Shown here: one piece after another, positions 9,418 through 19,126 of the stretch
Position numbering within the stretch: the stretch's first letter is position 1
Layout of the letters: every line of letters begins with the position of its first letter
Assembly: GCA_032433595.1 (NCBI GenBank)
Contig: JASWJB010000500.1
Location: 1 to 21,785, forward strand
Length of the DNA stretch: 21,785 bases
DNA from: Conoideocrella luteorostrata
Taxonomy: Eukaryota > Ascomycota > Sordariomycetes > Hypocreales > Clavicipitaceae
Direction: 5' to 3'
The notes under the pieces: generated by a model
What the model was told of the DNA's origin: nothing
Seen by the model: the letters and a program-made list of their open reading frames with translations, nothing else
Databases searched by the model: none
Program-made: the position numbers and the translations under genes

Positions 9418-11420
9418 ACTGGACACGCAATTTGCGGGCAAAGTCCGAAGTCCTTGGCAGTGGCTTGGCGCCGAAGTTGCGGTATATATCACAACAACAA
9501 ACTCACGACTCCCCTTTACCAACCTGACATCACAGCCGAGCGACCCGACGTTATGTTTTTTTTTTTTCGTTCCCAGTACCGACGGATGCGCTTGGTGATA
9601 TCGATAATCAAAGGTCAGATGCACTTGGGGAGTAGTCGCTAGACTTCTTATTCCTGGGCTGTATCTTGCGATTTCTTCTCTGTCATGGCGTTGGATGGGC
9701 ATATATTGGGCCCTGTTGGGCGTACTTTGCTTGTAACCGTTGCGAATTATTCTACTTGAATTGTAGGCGTCAAAATACTTCACAACAAGATTTACTTTTT
9801 CATCCGCTGCTTGCGAACACCATACCTGCGTCATTCCGCAACTCCCATCAGTGTCAACGTTGAATAAAGCTCCAATACTCGCGGCAGCACCTCAGGTCTA
9901 GCAGATATACGGGTCTGTTCCGGGACTGATTGTTGATGCCCATTCACACGTCCGCGTGATTGCTACAAGTTTCGTGCAAGTCAACAAGACGGGGCTGAGT
10001 AGACTAGATTCGATTTGGTGCTTCTCAATTACTAACTGTGAGACCTATGCTTGTTGTAGGGAAGACAGAGTTGTGCTCTTTGTATTAGATAGTTCGGTAA
10101 GTATTCGCCGTTTGAGAACCTGGCTCGTTACGCCTACAACGTCTTCGCTTGTCGGCCCGAGCCTGCGGCTCCGAAACATGAACAGTACTGTCTCAAGAGC
10201 CACGTCCTACTTGCCGTGACAGGTGGCCTCTTTCGCATTAAATCGCCAAGGAAACCACGGATGGCCGGACATGTGTTCTATACATATGTTCTGTACCTAT
10301 GTAGCTTCACTCTACTAACAAGTGGACAAGCGGACATTTCAAGTCTAACTGTGTTCGTTGTGTAATAGGTCGTCGCCTTTCATTGTTTCCTTTTTAGGCA
10401 TTTCGTAGTGTGGTACAAACAAGATGTCACCCCTGCTCACCTTTGGACGGTGCTGCCAACGGTTTGCTTTGCTTGCCTTGATTCAGGTCATGGCAAATGT
10501 TCCCTGCACGCCGCTTGTGCATCGTTACGCCACTGGGGGCTGTTCGATATGGGCATTGCGAACCTTAATCCTTTGGAAATTTACGGTCGGTAGACGGCGC
10601 TTCTGATAATCTTCGGTCGCCATGCTTGCCGCCAGCCTGGACATTCCTTGTCCAAGACAAAATTTGGGCGCTTGATGCAGACCTGGGGGCTCTTTGGAGC
10701 CAAACGATAAGCTGTAGTTGACCCAGAGTAAAGCACCAGGCGGGGAAACTCCGTTCAAGCCCATTCAAGCCCATTCCTTGGCCAGGCTTGTTTGCCAGGG
10801 TTTGGCTGAATGATGCAGTGAATGGGGCCGTGAATGGCTGCAGTGTAGCGCCAGATCATGCTGTCGTACCTGACCCGCACCACTAGATCGCCCTGCGAGC
10901 CACTGTGGTTGGCTGCGCCAATCGAGACGCATCATTCACAGCCTCTGATGTCACTGGTTGGCTGCTGGGTGGCACCCTGTTCTGCCCACATCGGTGCCAT
11001 TTCTGAGACGAATTCATGACGCGCTTGAATGGGTTAATATACTAACTACCTAGTACAATACGTGATGCCCATGTACTCCGTATGTACTAGTTGTATTAGT
11101 GCCAGCATAGACCTTCTCATGCCTCCTTGCAATCATTACCACTCACCACTCCTTTCCTTTTAGCTCCCCTCTTACCTCCCCATCAGCACCGGGACGTTGA
11201 TTGTTTTCATACTCGTTTCTGCTTGGGTATTTCGTTCTGTTCTTTCTGTTCAAGCAGTCTCTTTATTCCTGCATCCCTTGGTTCCACCGTCTTCTTATCG
11301 CCCTACTGGAATTGGGGATACTCTCCACTCTTTTAGCCCGTAAGGGCAGGAAACACCGTTTCGACGACAATATAATTCATTTAATGATCGAACTTATCGC
11401 CGAGAAGCCTGAAGTCGACG
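9418..11420. other. Intergenic: CYSTM 3' flank and CSC1 promoter/leader
   Basis: 2.0 kb with no convincing gene; small open frames (for example about 10408-10593 plus and 10525-10774 minus) have no recognisable composition or family. There is a 12-T run at 9556-9567. A TTCAAGCCCA direct doublet lies at about 10754-10773. A TACTCCGTA motif sits at 11074-11082. From about 11127 the plus strand becomes C/T-rich, as expected for a fungal promoter or 5' leader before the CSC1 start at 11421; a 14-codon uORF (11119-11163) lies at its beginning. Confidence 0.6.
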
Positions 11421-11443
11421 ATGGCATCATCAATACCCGGTAG
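11384..11443 (+). promoter_or_regulatory. uORF overlapping the CSC1 start codon
   Basis: ATG at 11384 opens a 19-codon frame ending at the TAG 11441-11443. It is out of frame with, and overlapping, the CSC1 ATG at 11421. Its context is weak (T at -3), whereas the CSC1 ATG has A at -3 and G at +4, so leaky scanning would still reach CSC1. Any repression is inference. Confidence 0.5.
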
Positions 11444-14400
11444 CAGGGGCCTCGGACCCCAAATGTGGCCCATATCCATCACCCTCCCCGAATCAGCAGT
11501 CTCTGCTTCTCAACATATGGCGGGCTTTGCTCGAGCTAACGGTTCGCCTCCAAATGGCGAGGATAAGCAAGGTCTTGGAATTATCAGTTTCTTGACCGCT
11601 ATCGGTGTGGCTCTAGCTGTTTTTGTTGCACAGTTCTCTGTCTTTACGCTGCTACGAAACAAGCTTGCCAGAATATTGTGAGTGACGGCAAACGTATCTC
11701 TCTCTGTGTTGGCGCAACATTTGTCAGCTTCTTTAGTTGTTCTATATTATACTGACCGACTTGTGATCATGTAGCAAACCCAAAACCTACCTTGTCCCTG
11801 AGCGCGAGCGTACGGATCCACCGCCGAGAAATCTAGTTGCCATGATCCGAACATTGACCCTCTATCCAGAGCGTGAGATTATCAACAAATGTGGATTGGA
11901 CGCCTATTTCTTCCTCCGCTATCTCAAGACTCTCCTCGTCATTTTCATTCCGATATGCTTGGTTGTGTTGCCCATTTTGGTACCTATCAATTATGTGGGT
12001 GGTAGAGGCAAAAATATTGAAGTTAAAGAGAGCGAAAGACTCAAGTCAAACGGCACTGGGCCTCCAACAGGTCTTGACACTTTAGCTTGGGGCAATATCA
12101 CCCCAGAAAACTCAAGCCGCTACACCGCCCATCTTATCATGGCCATTCTGGTAGTTATCTGGGTTTGCACCGTGTTTTTCTTTGAGCTTCGGGTCTACAT
12201 CAAAGTTCGCCAAGACCACCTTACCAGCGCCGAACATCGTCTGCGAGCCTCTGCAACTACGGTTCTTGTCAATTCTATTCCAAAGAAATGGCTCACAGAA
12301 GAAGCACTCCTTGGGTTGTTTGATGTTTTGCCAGGAGGCGTCAGAAACATTTGGCTCAACAGAGATCTCACATCACTATTGGACAAAATCTCTCTCCGAG
12401 AAACTATACACAAGCAACTAGAGTCTGCCGAGACGGATCTGATCAAGGCAGCCAAGAAAGCTCAGTTGAAACAGCAAAATGCCGATGAGAAGAAGAGACG
12501 TAGGAAGCTCAATATCAAAGCACTGACGAAGACTGAGAAGGCTGCGCGTAACGCTGAACAGGATGCCGAAGCTGACCGCTTAGCTCGTATTGACGATGGC
12601 ACAGATACTGGACACGAACAAGAAGTTCCTCACACGGTCGACGCTGGTATTCGCGAGTCTCGTCTTGACAGTCGAGGTAGAACCCATGGCAAGGAGAATT
12701 CGCGAGACGATACTAAGACAACCGAGGACCATCTTAATCCTCTACATCAAGTTGGTGCCGGTCTGAAAGGCGTTGCTGGCGTTGCTGGCAAGGCCGGCCG
12801 TGGTGTTAACGATGTAATCATTACAAGCAACGGCTTTATGGCACTGGACTCGACACAAGAGCCTTCCAATCAAGATATCTCATACCCCCTCCCGGCCGGG
12901 TCACTGGATGCGCCGCGAACTAACTCTCCAGGAGGTTCCGTGCTCACATCTAGTTCTACCAAAGCTATGAGGAAGCCAAGGGATGTTGGACACGGCATGG
13001 ACAACAAGGTTCGCAAACTGGAAAACATTGATGACATGTATTCAAGCGTGAAACCAAAGTTCTGGCAGTTTTGGAAGCCACCCCCTGGTGCCTACACATC
13101 TCCCGTGCCACAAGGTCCCCAAGTATCGTATGATGCTTCTGAGGAGTCTTTCTGGCAGTCGTTGAAAAAGTTTCTGCCATTTATGGGCCCCAAAGAAGAG
13201 CCGTTCAAGTACGACGACGCTTATGAAGCGGAATGTACTCTCGACATGGAATCCGGGGCATTATGGACAAAATTTATTAAGAAGAAAGACAGACCGACAC
13301 ATCGCCTCCCTCTTTTCGGAGTTACTTGGCTCTTTGGGTTGCCTCTTATTACCCAGAAGGTCGATACGATTTACTGGTGCCGAAAAGAACTGGCTCGTCT
13401 TAACTTGGAGATTGAGGAAGATCAGGAACATCCTGAACGGTTCCCGTTGATGAGTTCCGCTTTTGTTCAGTTCAATCATCAAATTGCAGCGCACATGGCT
13501 TGCCAGAGCAATGTCCATCACCTGCCGAAACAAATGGCACCGCGAATGAACGAGATTTCACCTCGTGACGTGGAATGGGGTAACATGGCAATCAACTGGT
13601 GGCAGGAATGGCTTCGCACCTTCGTAGTGGTGACTGGTGTCATCGCGATGATTATCTTGTGGGGTATTCCAGTTGGTTGGACAGCAGCATTGGGCCAAGC
13701 AGATTCCCTCATCCGTAGCAACTCCTGGCTTTCTGCCTTCGAAAAGAACGAGGCTTTAGGCAAGGCTGCCAAGGCTGTCTCTGGCGTGCTGCCAGCCGCT
13801 CTCTTGGCAATCTTGCTCGTTCTCGTTCCCTTGATTTTTGGCTTGCTCGCCGGCTTCCAAGGCGTAAAAACCGGGTCGCAGAAGGCGGAGTTTGTGCAGA
13901 GGTACTATTTCATGTTCCTCTTCGTACAGGTTTTCCTGGTTGTCACTATTGCGTCCTTTGTCTTCAAGTCCCTGAGTGCGTTTATCGAGAACTTCAAACA
14001 GCTGTCCAGTGTCCAGGAGGTTCTCAATCTCCTAGCGAGAAACTTGCCATCTGCTGCCATCTACTTCTTCTCCTACATGATTCTACAAGCTCTTTCGACC
14101 AGCTCTGGTACCTTGTTACAGATTGGCGCCTTGTTTATGTGGTTTGTTATGGCGCCAATGTTCGACAGCACGGCTCGCAACAAGTGGACCAGAAACACGT
14201 CTCTCAACCAAATCAACTGGGGTGCTGTTTTTCCTGTATACACGAATTTCGCCTGTATCGGCATAATCTACTGTATTATTGCGCCCCTGATTTCCATTTT
14301 TGCAGTCATCACTTTCAGCTTGCTGTGGCTTGCTCAGCGGTATGCCATGCTCTATGTGAATCGGTTCGAGACTGATACTGGTGGAGTATTATACCCTCGA

Positions 14401-15273
14401 GCTATCAACCAAACCTTCACTGGTATTTACTTTATGGAACTCTGCTTGGCAGGATTGTTCTTTCTTGTTAGAGATAATCTGAACAACCTCACCTGCACAG
14501 CGCATGGCGTCGTTATGATTGTTGTGTTCGTTTTGACCGTGTGGTATCAAGTGGTGCTGAACAGCGCTTTCTCGCCTCTTTTCAGATACCTACCTATCAC
14601 CTTTGAGGACGAAGCCGTACTTCGTGACGAAGCATTCCAGCGAGCTCAAGACGTCCGCTTTGGCTTGGTCAGGGAGGAGGAAACTGACCGTGAAACCGAC
14701 GCTGATCCCGAGGAGAAGCAATCACATCTCCCGGACGATGATGATGCTAGGGATATTGAGATGCAACATCTGGAGCCTGGTCGAGCGGACGGTGCACACC
14801 ACCTTCTGAATCCGGTCAAGCATGTGGGAACTTGGGCGAAGGTGGGAGGCAAACAAGTAGGCTCATGGGCTAAAGGAGGCGGAAATCAATTCCGGAAGCT
14901 CAAGCAGTTGAACGATAATTCTCAAGCCGCCCAATACCGCCGTCAGCAACGTAAAAAGGACCTGGAAGCGCAACGTGCCATTGGAGCCGCACTCTACGGT
15001 GGCATTCACGACGACGTTGAAGATTTGACACCAGAGGAGAGAGATGCCCTGACACAGCACGCCTTTGTGCATAAGGCCCTGCGAGCCCGGCGGCCGACGG
15101 TCTGGATACCACGCGATGATCTGGGTGTTAGCGATGACGAAATTCGCCGCACCCATGCATTCAGCAAGCATATTTGGATCAGCAATGAAGGCACTGCGCT
15201 GGATAGCCGAGTTCGGGTGGTGTACGGAAAGAACCCTCCTGACTTCTCCGAGGTTGACATTATCAACCTATAA
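11421..15273 (+). CDS. CSC1: CSC1/OSCA-family stress-gated cation channel (DUF221, RSN1_7TM)
   Basis: Predicted osmosensitive, calcium-permeable, mechanically gated channel of the OSCA/TMEM63 family. Exons are 11421-11677 and 11775-15273 (3756 nt, 1251 aa); the 97-bp intron has a GTGAGT donor, a CTGAC branch and a TAG acceptor. Splicing makes ...NKLARIF|KPKTYLVPERER, as in the family. An N-terminal membrane segment lies near residues 50-75, then TM segments near 130-160 and 203-230, an RRM-like cytosolic domain from about 244, a long charged insert (about 305-500) and the conserved DRPTHRLPLFG...KVDTIYWCRKEL block. The multi-TM channel core (about 685-1010) follows, then a C-terminal PHM7-type extension with PTVWIPRDDLGVSDDE near 1193. 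Yeast CSC1 is much shorter; the added length is in the cytosolic loop and tail. Which fungal paralogue this is cannot be settled here. Confidence 0.9.
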
Positions 15274-15852
15274 AGAGAAAAGTGTATGGCCATACATGCA
15301 CAATGAAATACCGTTGGTGTTTGACCGAGGTGGCTTCATCTCCAGACGATGGGCGCCAAGATTGATGGATAAACGGGGGGCGAGGATGATGGATTTAGAT
15401 ATATCGGCCCAGTTGTACGGGAACGGATCGGGCCGTGGGCTCTTTGATACACTACTTTGCATAGCGCGCAGCATTTCGTCCTTTCTCTTTCCTTGTTCGC
15501 TTATCCTCTTAAACATTGAGGACTTTTACATCTGACTTCGACCTGTACCATTGAAACTGATACAGTTAAGATTGGAATACGAGATGAAATATGACTATCT
15601 AAGATTTTTTTTCCCGTGTGAGAGATGGAATTTAAATTATGTTATTCTCGTAACAGTATATGTCCTATTCTGATGCTTGCTGCCTTGCGAAAACCAACGC
15701 CAATGCTAGATGCTCCGAATCCCACGATCCTAAGGAGGCTGCTCGAACCCAACAGCCGTATCAAATCTATGCTGTCGCAGCCGTTATTTCTACAAGCACT
15801 CAATGCCCCTAAACCTACCGTGTATGTCTACAAAAAATATCTGTTTCTGTTG
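15274..15852. other. Convergent 3' flanks of CSC1 and the CLD1-like gene
   Basis: 579 bp between two converging genes, presumably the two 3' UTRs and terminators. An 8-T run lies at 15605-15612. A 14-bp palindrome (TGTATGGCCATACA, 15283-15296) follows the CSC1 stop by about 10 nt. No clear AATAAA signal for either gene is seen, which is usual in filamentous fungi. Confidence 0.6.
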
Positions 15853-17483
15853 CTATCTCCCCGCCTTCTTTGTCTCCTCCATCTCTTCTTTTAGAACCTC
15901 GTTGAACTTATCCGGATTATCAAGGTACAAGTGGTGACCAGCCTTGGGAATCACGACCACACGCACACTGCCATTTTCATTGCGTTTCTCTTCATCGGTT
16001 CCTTCAAGAAGGGCCTGGATCTTGGCCTGCTTAATTTTCTCCTCTGAAGCAAGACCGCCCGCCACATCCATCCAGTCGTTTTCGCCATACATGAAGACAA
16101 TAGGAATGCCAGTTTCCTTGATGGGTTTGGAGCCGTCAGGTTGGGGGATGGCCTGGCGGCCGACATGTTGAATGCGGTTGATGACGGGGCGGCGGGCGTA
16201 AGCGCCAGGAGCGAGGATATAAGCCAGAGCATACTCGCCACTGCCTTTTTGTTTGAAGATGGAGAAGGAATAGTCGTGGAGAGCTTGGGCTTCGTCGGGC
16301 GGGAGGTGGTTAAATCGTCTGGAGCTCCAGCCGGATACGAATCGCGGGCCGAAGGGGCCGGCCAGGCGGACGATGCTGAACGGGGATATGTTGGCGTCCC
16401 AAAGCCAGACCAACCAGCTGGGGAGGGGTCGCTTGGGGGCGTTTGGCTGTCCATTGGCAGCAACTTCATGGGGAGTTTTGGCCGGCATGTTGGTGTGGCC
16501 CTCGGTGGCTGCTAGCTGGTCCTGAGTGAACTCATTTTGAACTGTTGACTCCTCGGGCTCTGGCAAGGACGAGTTGACGGCATATGGATCCTCGGGTATT
16601 CCGACGGGCGAGGCGAGTATTAATTTCTTCAAATGGCCAGGATACTTGATGGCATACGAAACAGCAAGATAGCCGCCCAGAGAGTGGCCCAGAAGCGTGA
16701 AGCGCTCAATCTTTCGGGCTTTGCGCCATTCTTCTAGAGCATCGATGAACCAGTTCTCGGCCTCCTGGACCTTCTCCTCCTTGTCGCGCGCGTGGATCTT
16801 GAAGGGCGGTCTTGAGGAGTTGCCCATACCAAGCATATCGAGCGCATACAATTTCAAGCCCGGAATACGAGTAATGGGCTCGAAATTCTTGAAAAAGAAG
16901 CCTAGTCCGGCACCGTAGCCGTGAACCATGACGAGCGTCTCTTCTACTTCTTCGCCCTCCCGCGCAATGCAGATCTCGTTGAGAGCGCGGTTCTTCCCGG
17001 ACAGCTGGACCAGAGACTGACGCCATGTCCTGGTTCCATAGGGATCGTGCTTGTTTGGCGCGGCTGAAGGCGTAGTAGCAGTGAGGCTGCTTACGGATTC
17101 CTTGAGATAGGGCATAAAAGAAAGAACATTGCGTTCGGCAATCTGAGGGGTTACACTCGTCCACTAGAATTAATTCTGTGTTAGGATCCGGATTCACATG
17201 TCTGATGACTGGCTACCTGGTGACAACCTACCCATTGGTACGCGGCATCTTTGTAACCCAAAGGAAAATACGTTGTCGGGCCCTGTCGCGAGGGCTTTTG
17301 CTGCCTCAAGTGCTCTGGAACATCGGGGCTGGAAGACATGTTGATTAGTGGTCGTGATAGCGGGATCGGAGTCGATGACGTCGGTGCCGCCACGGAAGGA
17401 ACAATATGGGGTTTCGGTGCAGACGCAATGCGTGACCGTTGCAGCACAACAGAAGCAGTAGCAGCGGCCTGTTGTCTAAGCAT
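15853..17483 (-). CDS. Alpha/beta hydrolase, CLD1/ABHD4-5-like phospholipase or acyltransferase
   Basis: Probably remodels phospholipid acyl chains, by analogy with yeast Cld1 (mitochondrial cardiolipin deacylase), Ict1 and Ecm18. Exons are 17483-17232 and 17163-15853 (520 aa); the 68-bp intron has a GTAGGT donor, a CTAAC branch and a CTAG acceptor, rebuilding the family's YQWW(T/S)SVTP. Visible are the oxyanion HGYGAG (H165), nucleophile GHSLGG (S245), acid in GENDWMD (D447) and the HX4D motif (H494 to D499) in AGHHLYLD, so the triad is complete. A divergent lid with WLVWLWD lies near 333-340. The first 48 residues have several Arg, many Ala/Ser and no acidic residue, as in a mitochondrial presequence; a second in-frame Met (M49, MSSSPDVPEH) could start a shorter form. 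Cld1, Ict1 and ABHD5 orthology cannot be separated by eye. Confidence 0.88.
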
Positions 17484-17571
17484 GAGCCAAGGGGTTTTGA
17501 AGTCCCGGGATCTTGAGGTTGGGTGGCCCGGTGCTTTTATCCAGGATTCGCCACGAGAAGAAGTATATGAG

Positions 17572-17578
17572 TATATAT
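17572..17578 (-). promoter_or_regulatory. TATA-like box for the CLD1-like gene
   Basis: ATATATA on the minus strand, about 90 bp upstream of the proposed ATG at 17483, with no ATG between. The spacing is compatible with a short-leader promoter. The transcription start is unknown. Confidence 0.35.
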
Positions 17579-18556
17579 GACTGTTGTACTTGTCATCAAT
17601 GACTTGATTGCAGGGGGGCTTCCGTGCGCGCCACGTAAGCAGGCGTATTGCACAGCAATGCCTCTTAACAGTTCTCAATTCCGATTGCCCGAGAAGAAGC
17701 GAAAGAATAGGCAGCAAAGACGTATGAAAAGAGAGTTATTAGACGTCTGGTGAGACCGGGCGGTTTGCACTAGTGCAGGGCAGGCACTCGCGGCGCGGAC
17801 TTAAGGCTAATCTGTGAAGCTTGCTGCGTGTGGGTTTCGGATTTTGGATCCGTCCGGAGGCCGATACTTACCATACTAGTAGTACCTGCGCCACCGAGAT
17901 CTATAACTAGCGGGCGGACTGTTCCGAATGGGGGGACCGCGTGAGAAGTCCGCTTTCGCATATGCGAGCGAGGACAGACGGTGGTCGATATGCCGCAAGG
18001 ATTTTGCTAGCGGAGTTTGTTGAGCTGTGGTTTCACTGGGGACCGATGACGGCGATGCGGAAGCCTAGCCTATACAGGGAGAGAGACTACGGAGTGCGCC
18101 GTATGGGGAGGAACAATCAGATCAGCTGAGCCTTGAAGCCTTGAAGCCTTACATTATTTTCCGGCTTCAGAGGCTAATTCAACCGGGGTTGTGGCTGGCT
18201 TTCTAGAAACAGTCGTTGAATCAGGGGCTGTTGTCGCGAGACGTGGAGTAGTCAACGGTAAAGTACGGAGATGATTGATGGTACGCCGTGTAGGGCTTAG
18301 TGCTCGTTTGCTTGTGCGGCGCTGCGCAAATCGCGGTGTACACTGGCCCAAAATCAGCAGGACAAAATATTAGCTACATTAAAGCCGTTTTAGATGTCAG
18401 TGTTGCTCGAAGTACAAACTTGATGAGGCCCAGCCTAATATGCTCATGTAGAGTCAGGGGTTTCGACGTTGCCGCATTGAAGCACTGGCGCCCTATGAAT
18501 GGTGCAGTCCCACTGGGAACCTACTAGCACCTACCGGGTAGTTATGCTGTACGTAG

Positions 18557-18883
18557 TACTCCGTAGTATGCCGTCGGTTCATCCACTCCGCAGTTAGCTG
18601 CTGTACTCCGTACTCCCCGTAAAAGGGCAGCAGCTTCAGCAGACGGACCAGACACCCCGGCCCCAATAAGTCGCCATGACGCAGTTTGACAGCCAGCCGC
18701 GGCCACTGCCAAACCACCAACCTCCTCAACTCTCCTTGTCCCTCCCGTAGCTCTCGAGATGCTAGCCGAGAGCGCATTTTGAAACAGAACAAGCAAGACA
18801 CGCCGACCCGACATCCCATGCCACTGCAGCACTGTAATTGCGACCAACTCTACGGAGTATATTCGTAAACGCCATACTCCGTA
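18557..18883. repeat. Cluster of TACGGAGTA/TACTCCGTA motifs
   Basis: Exact copies at 18557-18565, 18604-18612 and 18875-18883 (as TACTCCGTA) and at 18851-18859 (as TACGGAGTA). A truncated copy (TACTCC) follows at 18611, and one-mismatch copies lie upstream at 18088 and about 18263. The cluster sits 240-570 bp upstream of the SPO7 ATG. Confidence 0.75.
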
Positions 18884-19126
18884 CTCATCGGCAGCTCGCT
18901 CGTCCATCTCCTCGCCTTGCACATAACCTCATTGGCGGTTTCCATCCGCACTTCCGTGAAGCACTTTGCAAACTCAGTCTCAGCCCATTCGCGGCCCCCT
19001 CGACACCAATCTCCCTTCAACTGCATGGCACATCGTCGTTGCTAATCGGCTGCATTTCCAGCCTCAACAGTCAACTTCACCGGGCGAAACCACCCCTCCT
19101 CTCACCTGCATCGACCAGCCGCAATC

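Larger units (their letters stand above)
17484..19126. promoter_or_regulatory. Divergent promoter region, CLD1-like gene / SPO7
   Basis: 1.64 kb between diverging genes without a supported ORF; the large plus-strand open frame overlapping SPO7 from 18838 is a shadow. It holds four exact TACGGAGTA-type motifs at 18557-18883, a three-fold CCTTGAAG repeat at about 18130-18150, and an ATTGG (CCAAT) sequence near 18930. A six-codon uORF (MAHRRC-stop, 19025-19045) precedes SPO7. The extreme left end has the TATA-like sequence of the CLD1-like gene. Confidence 0.55.

Noticed and set aside
10030..10100. Possible non-coding exon: ACTAAC branch and TAG acceptor before 10060, GTAAGT donor at about 10096
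   Set aside because: No matching upstream donor or downstream acceptor forms a convincing transcript; only RNA-seq could rescue it.
10754..11033. CCCATTCAAGC repeated in inverted form near 11023
   Set aside because: An 11-bp inverted match is expected many times by chance in this window.
15283..15296. 14-bp palindrome TGTATGGCCATACA just after the CSC1 stop
   Set aside because: About one palindrome of this length is expected by chance; the location is suggestive but not enough.
17185..17200. CATGTGAAT, close to the yeast inositol/choline-responsive element
   Set aside because: It lies inside the CLD1-like gene's intron, is incomplete, and this element is not established in filamentous fungi.
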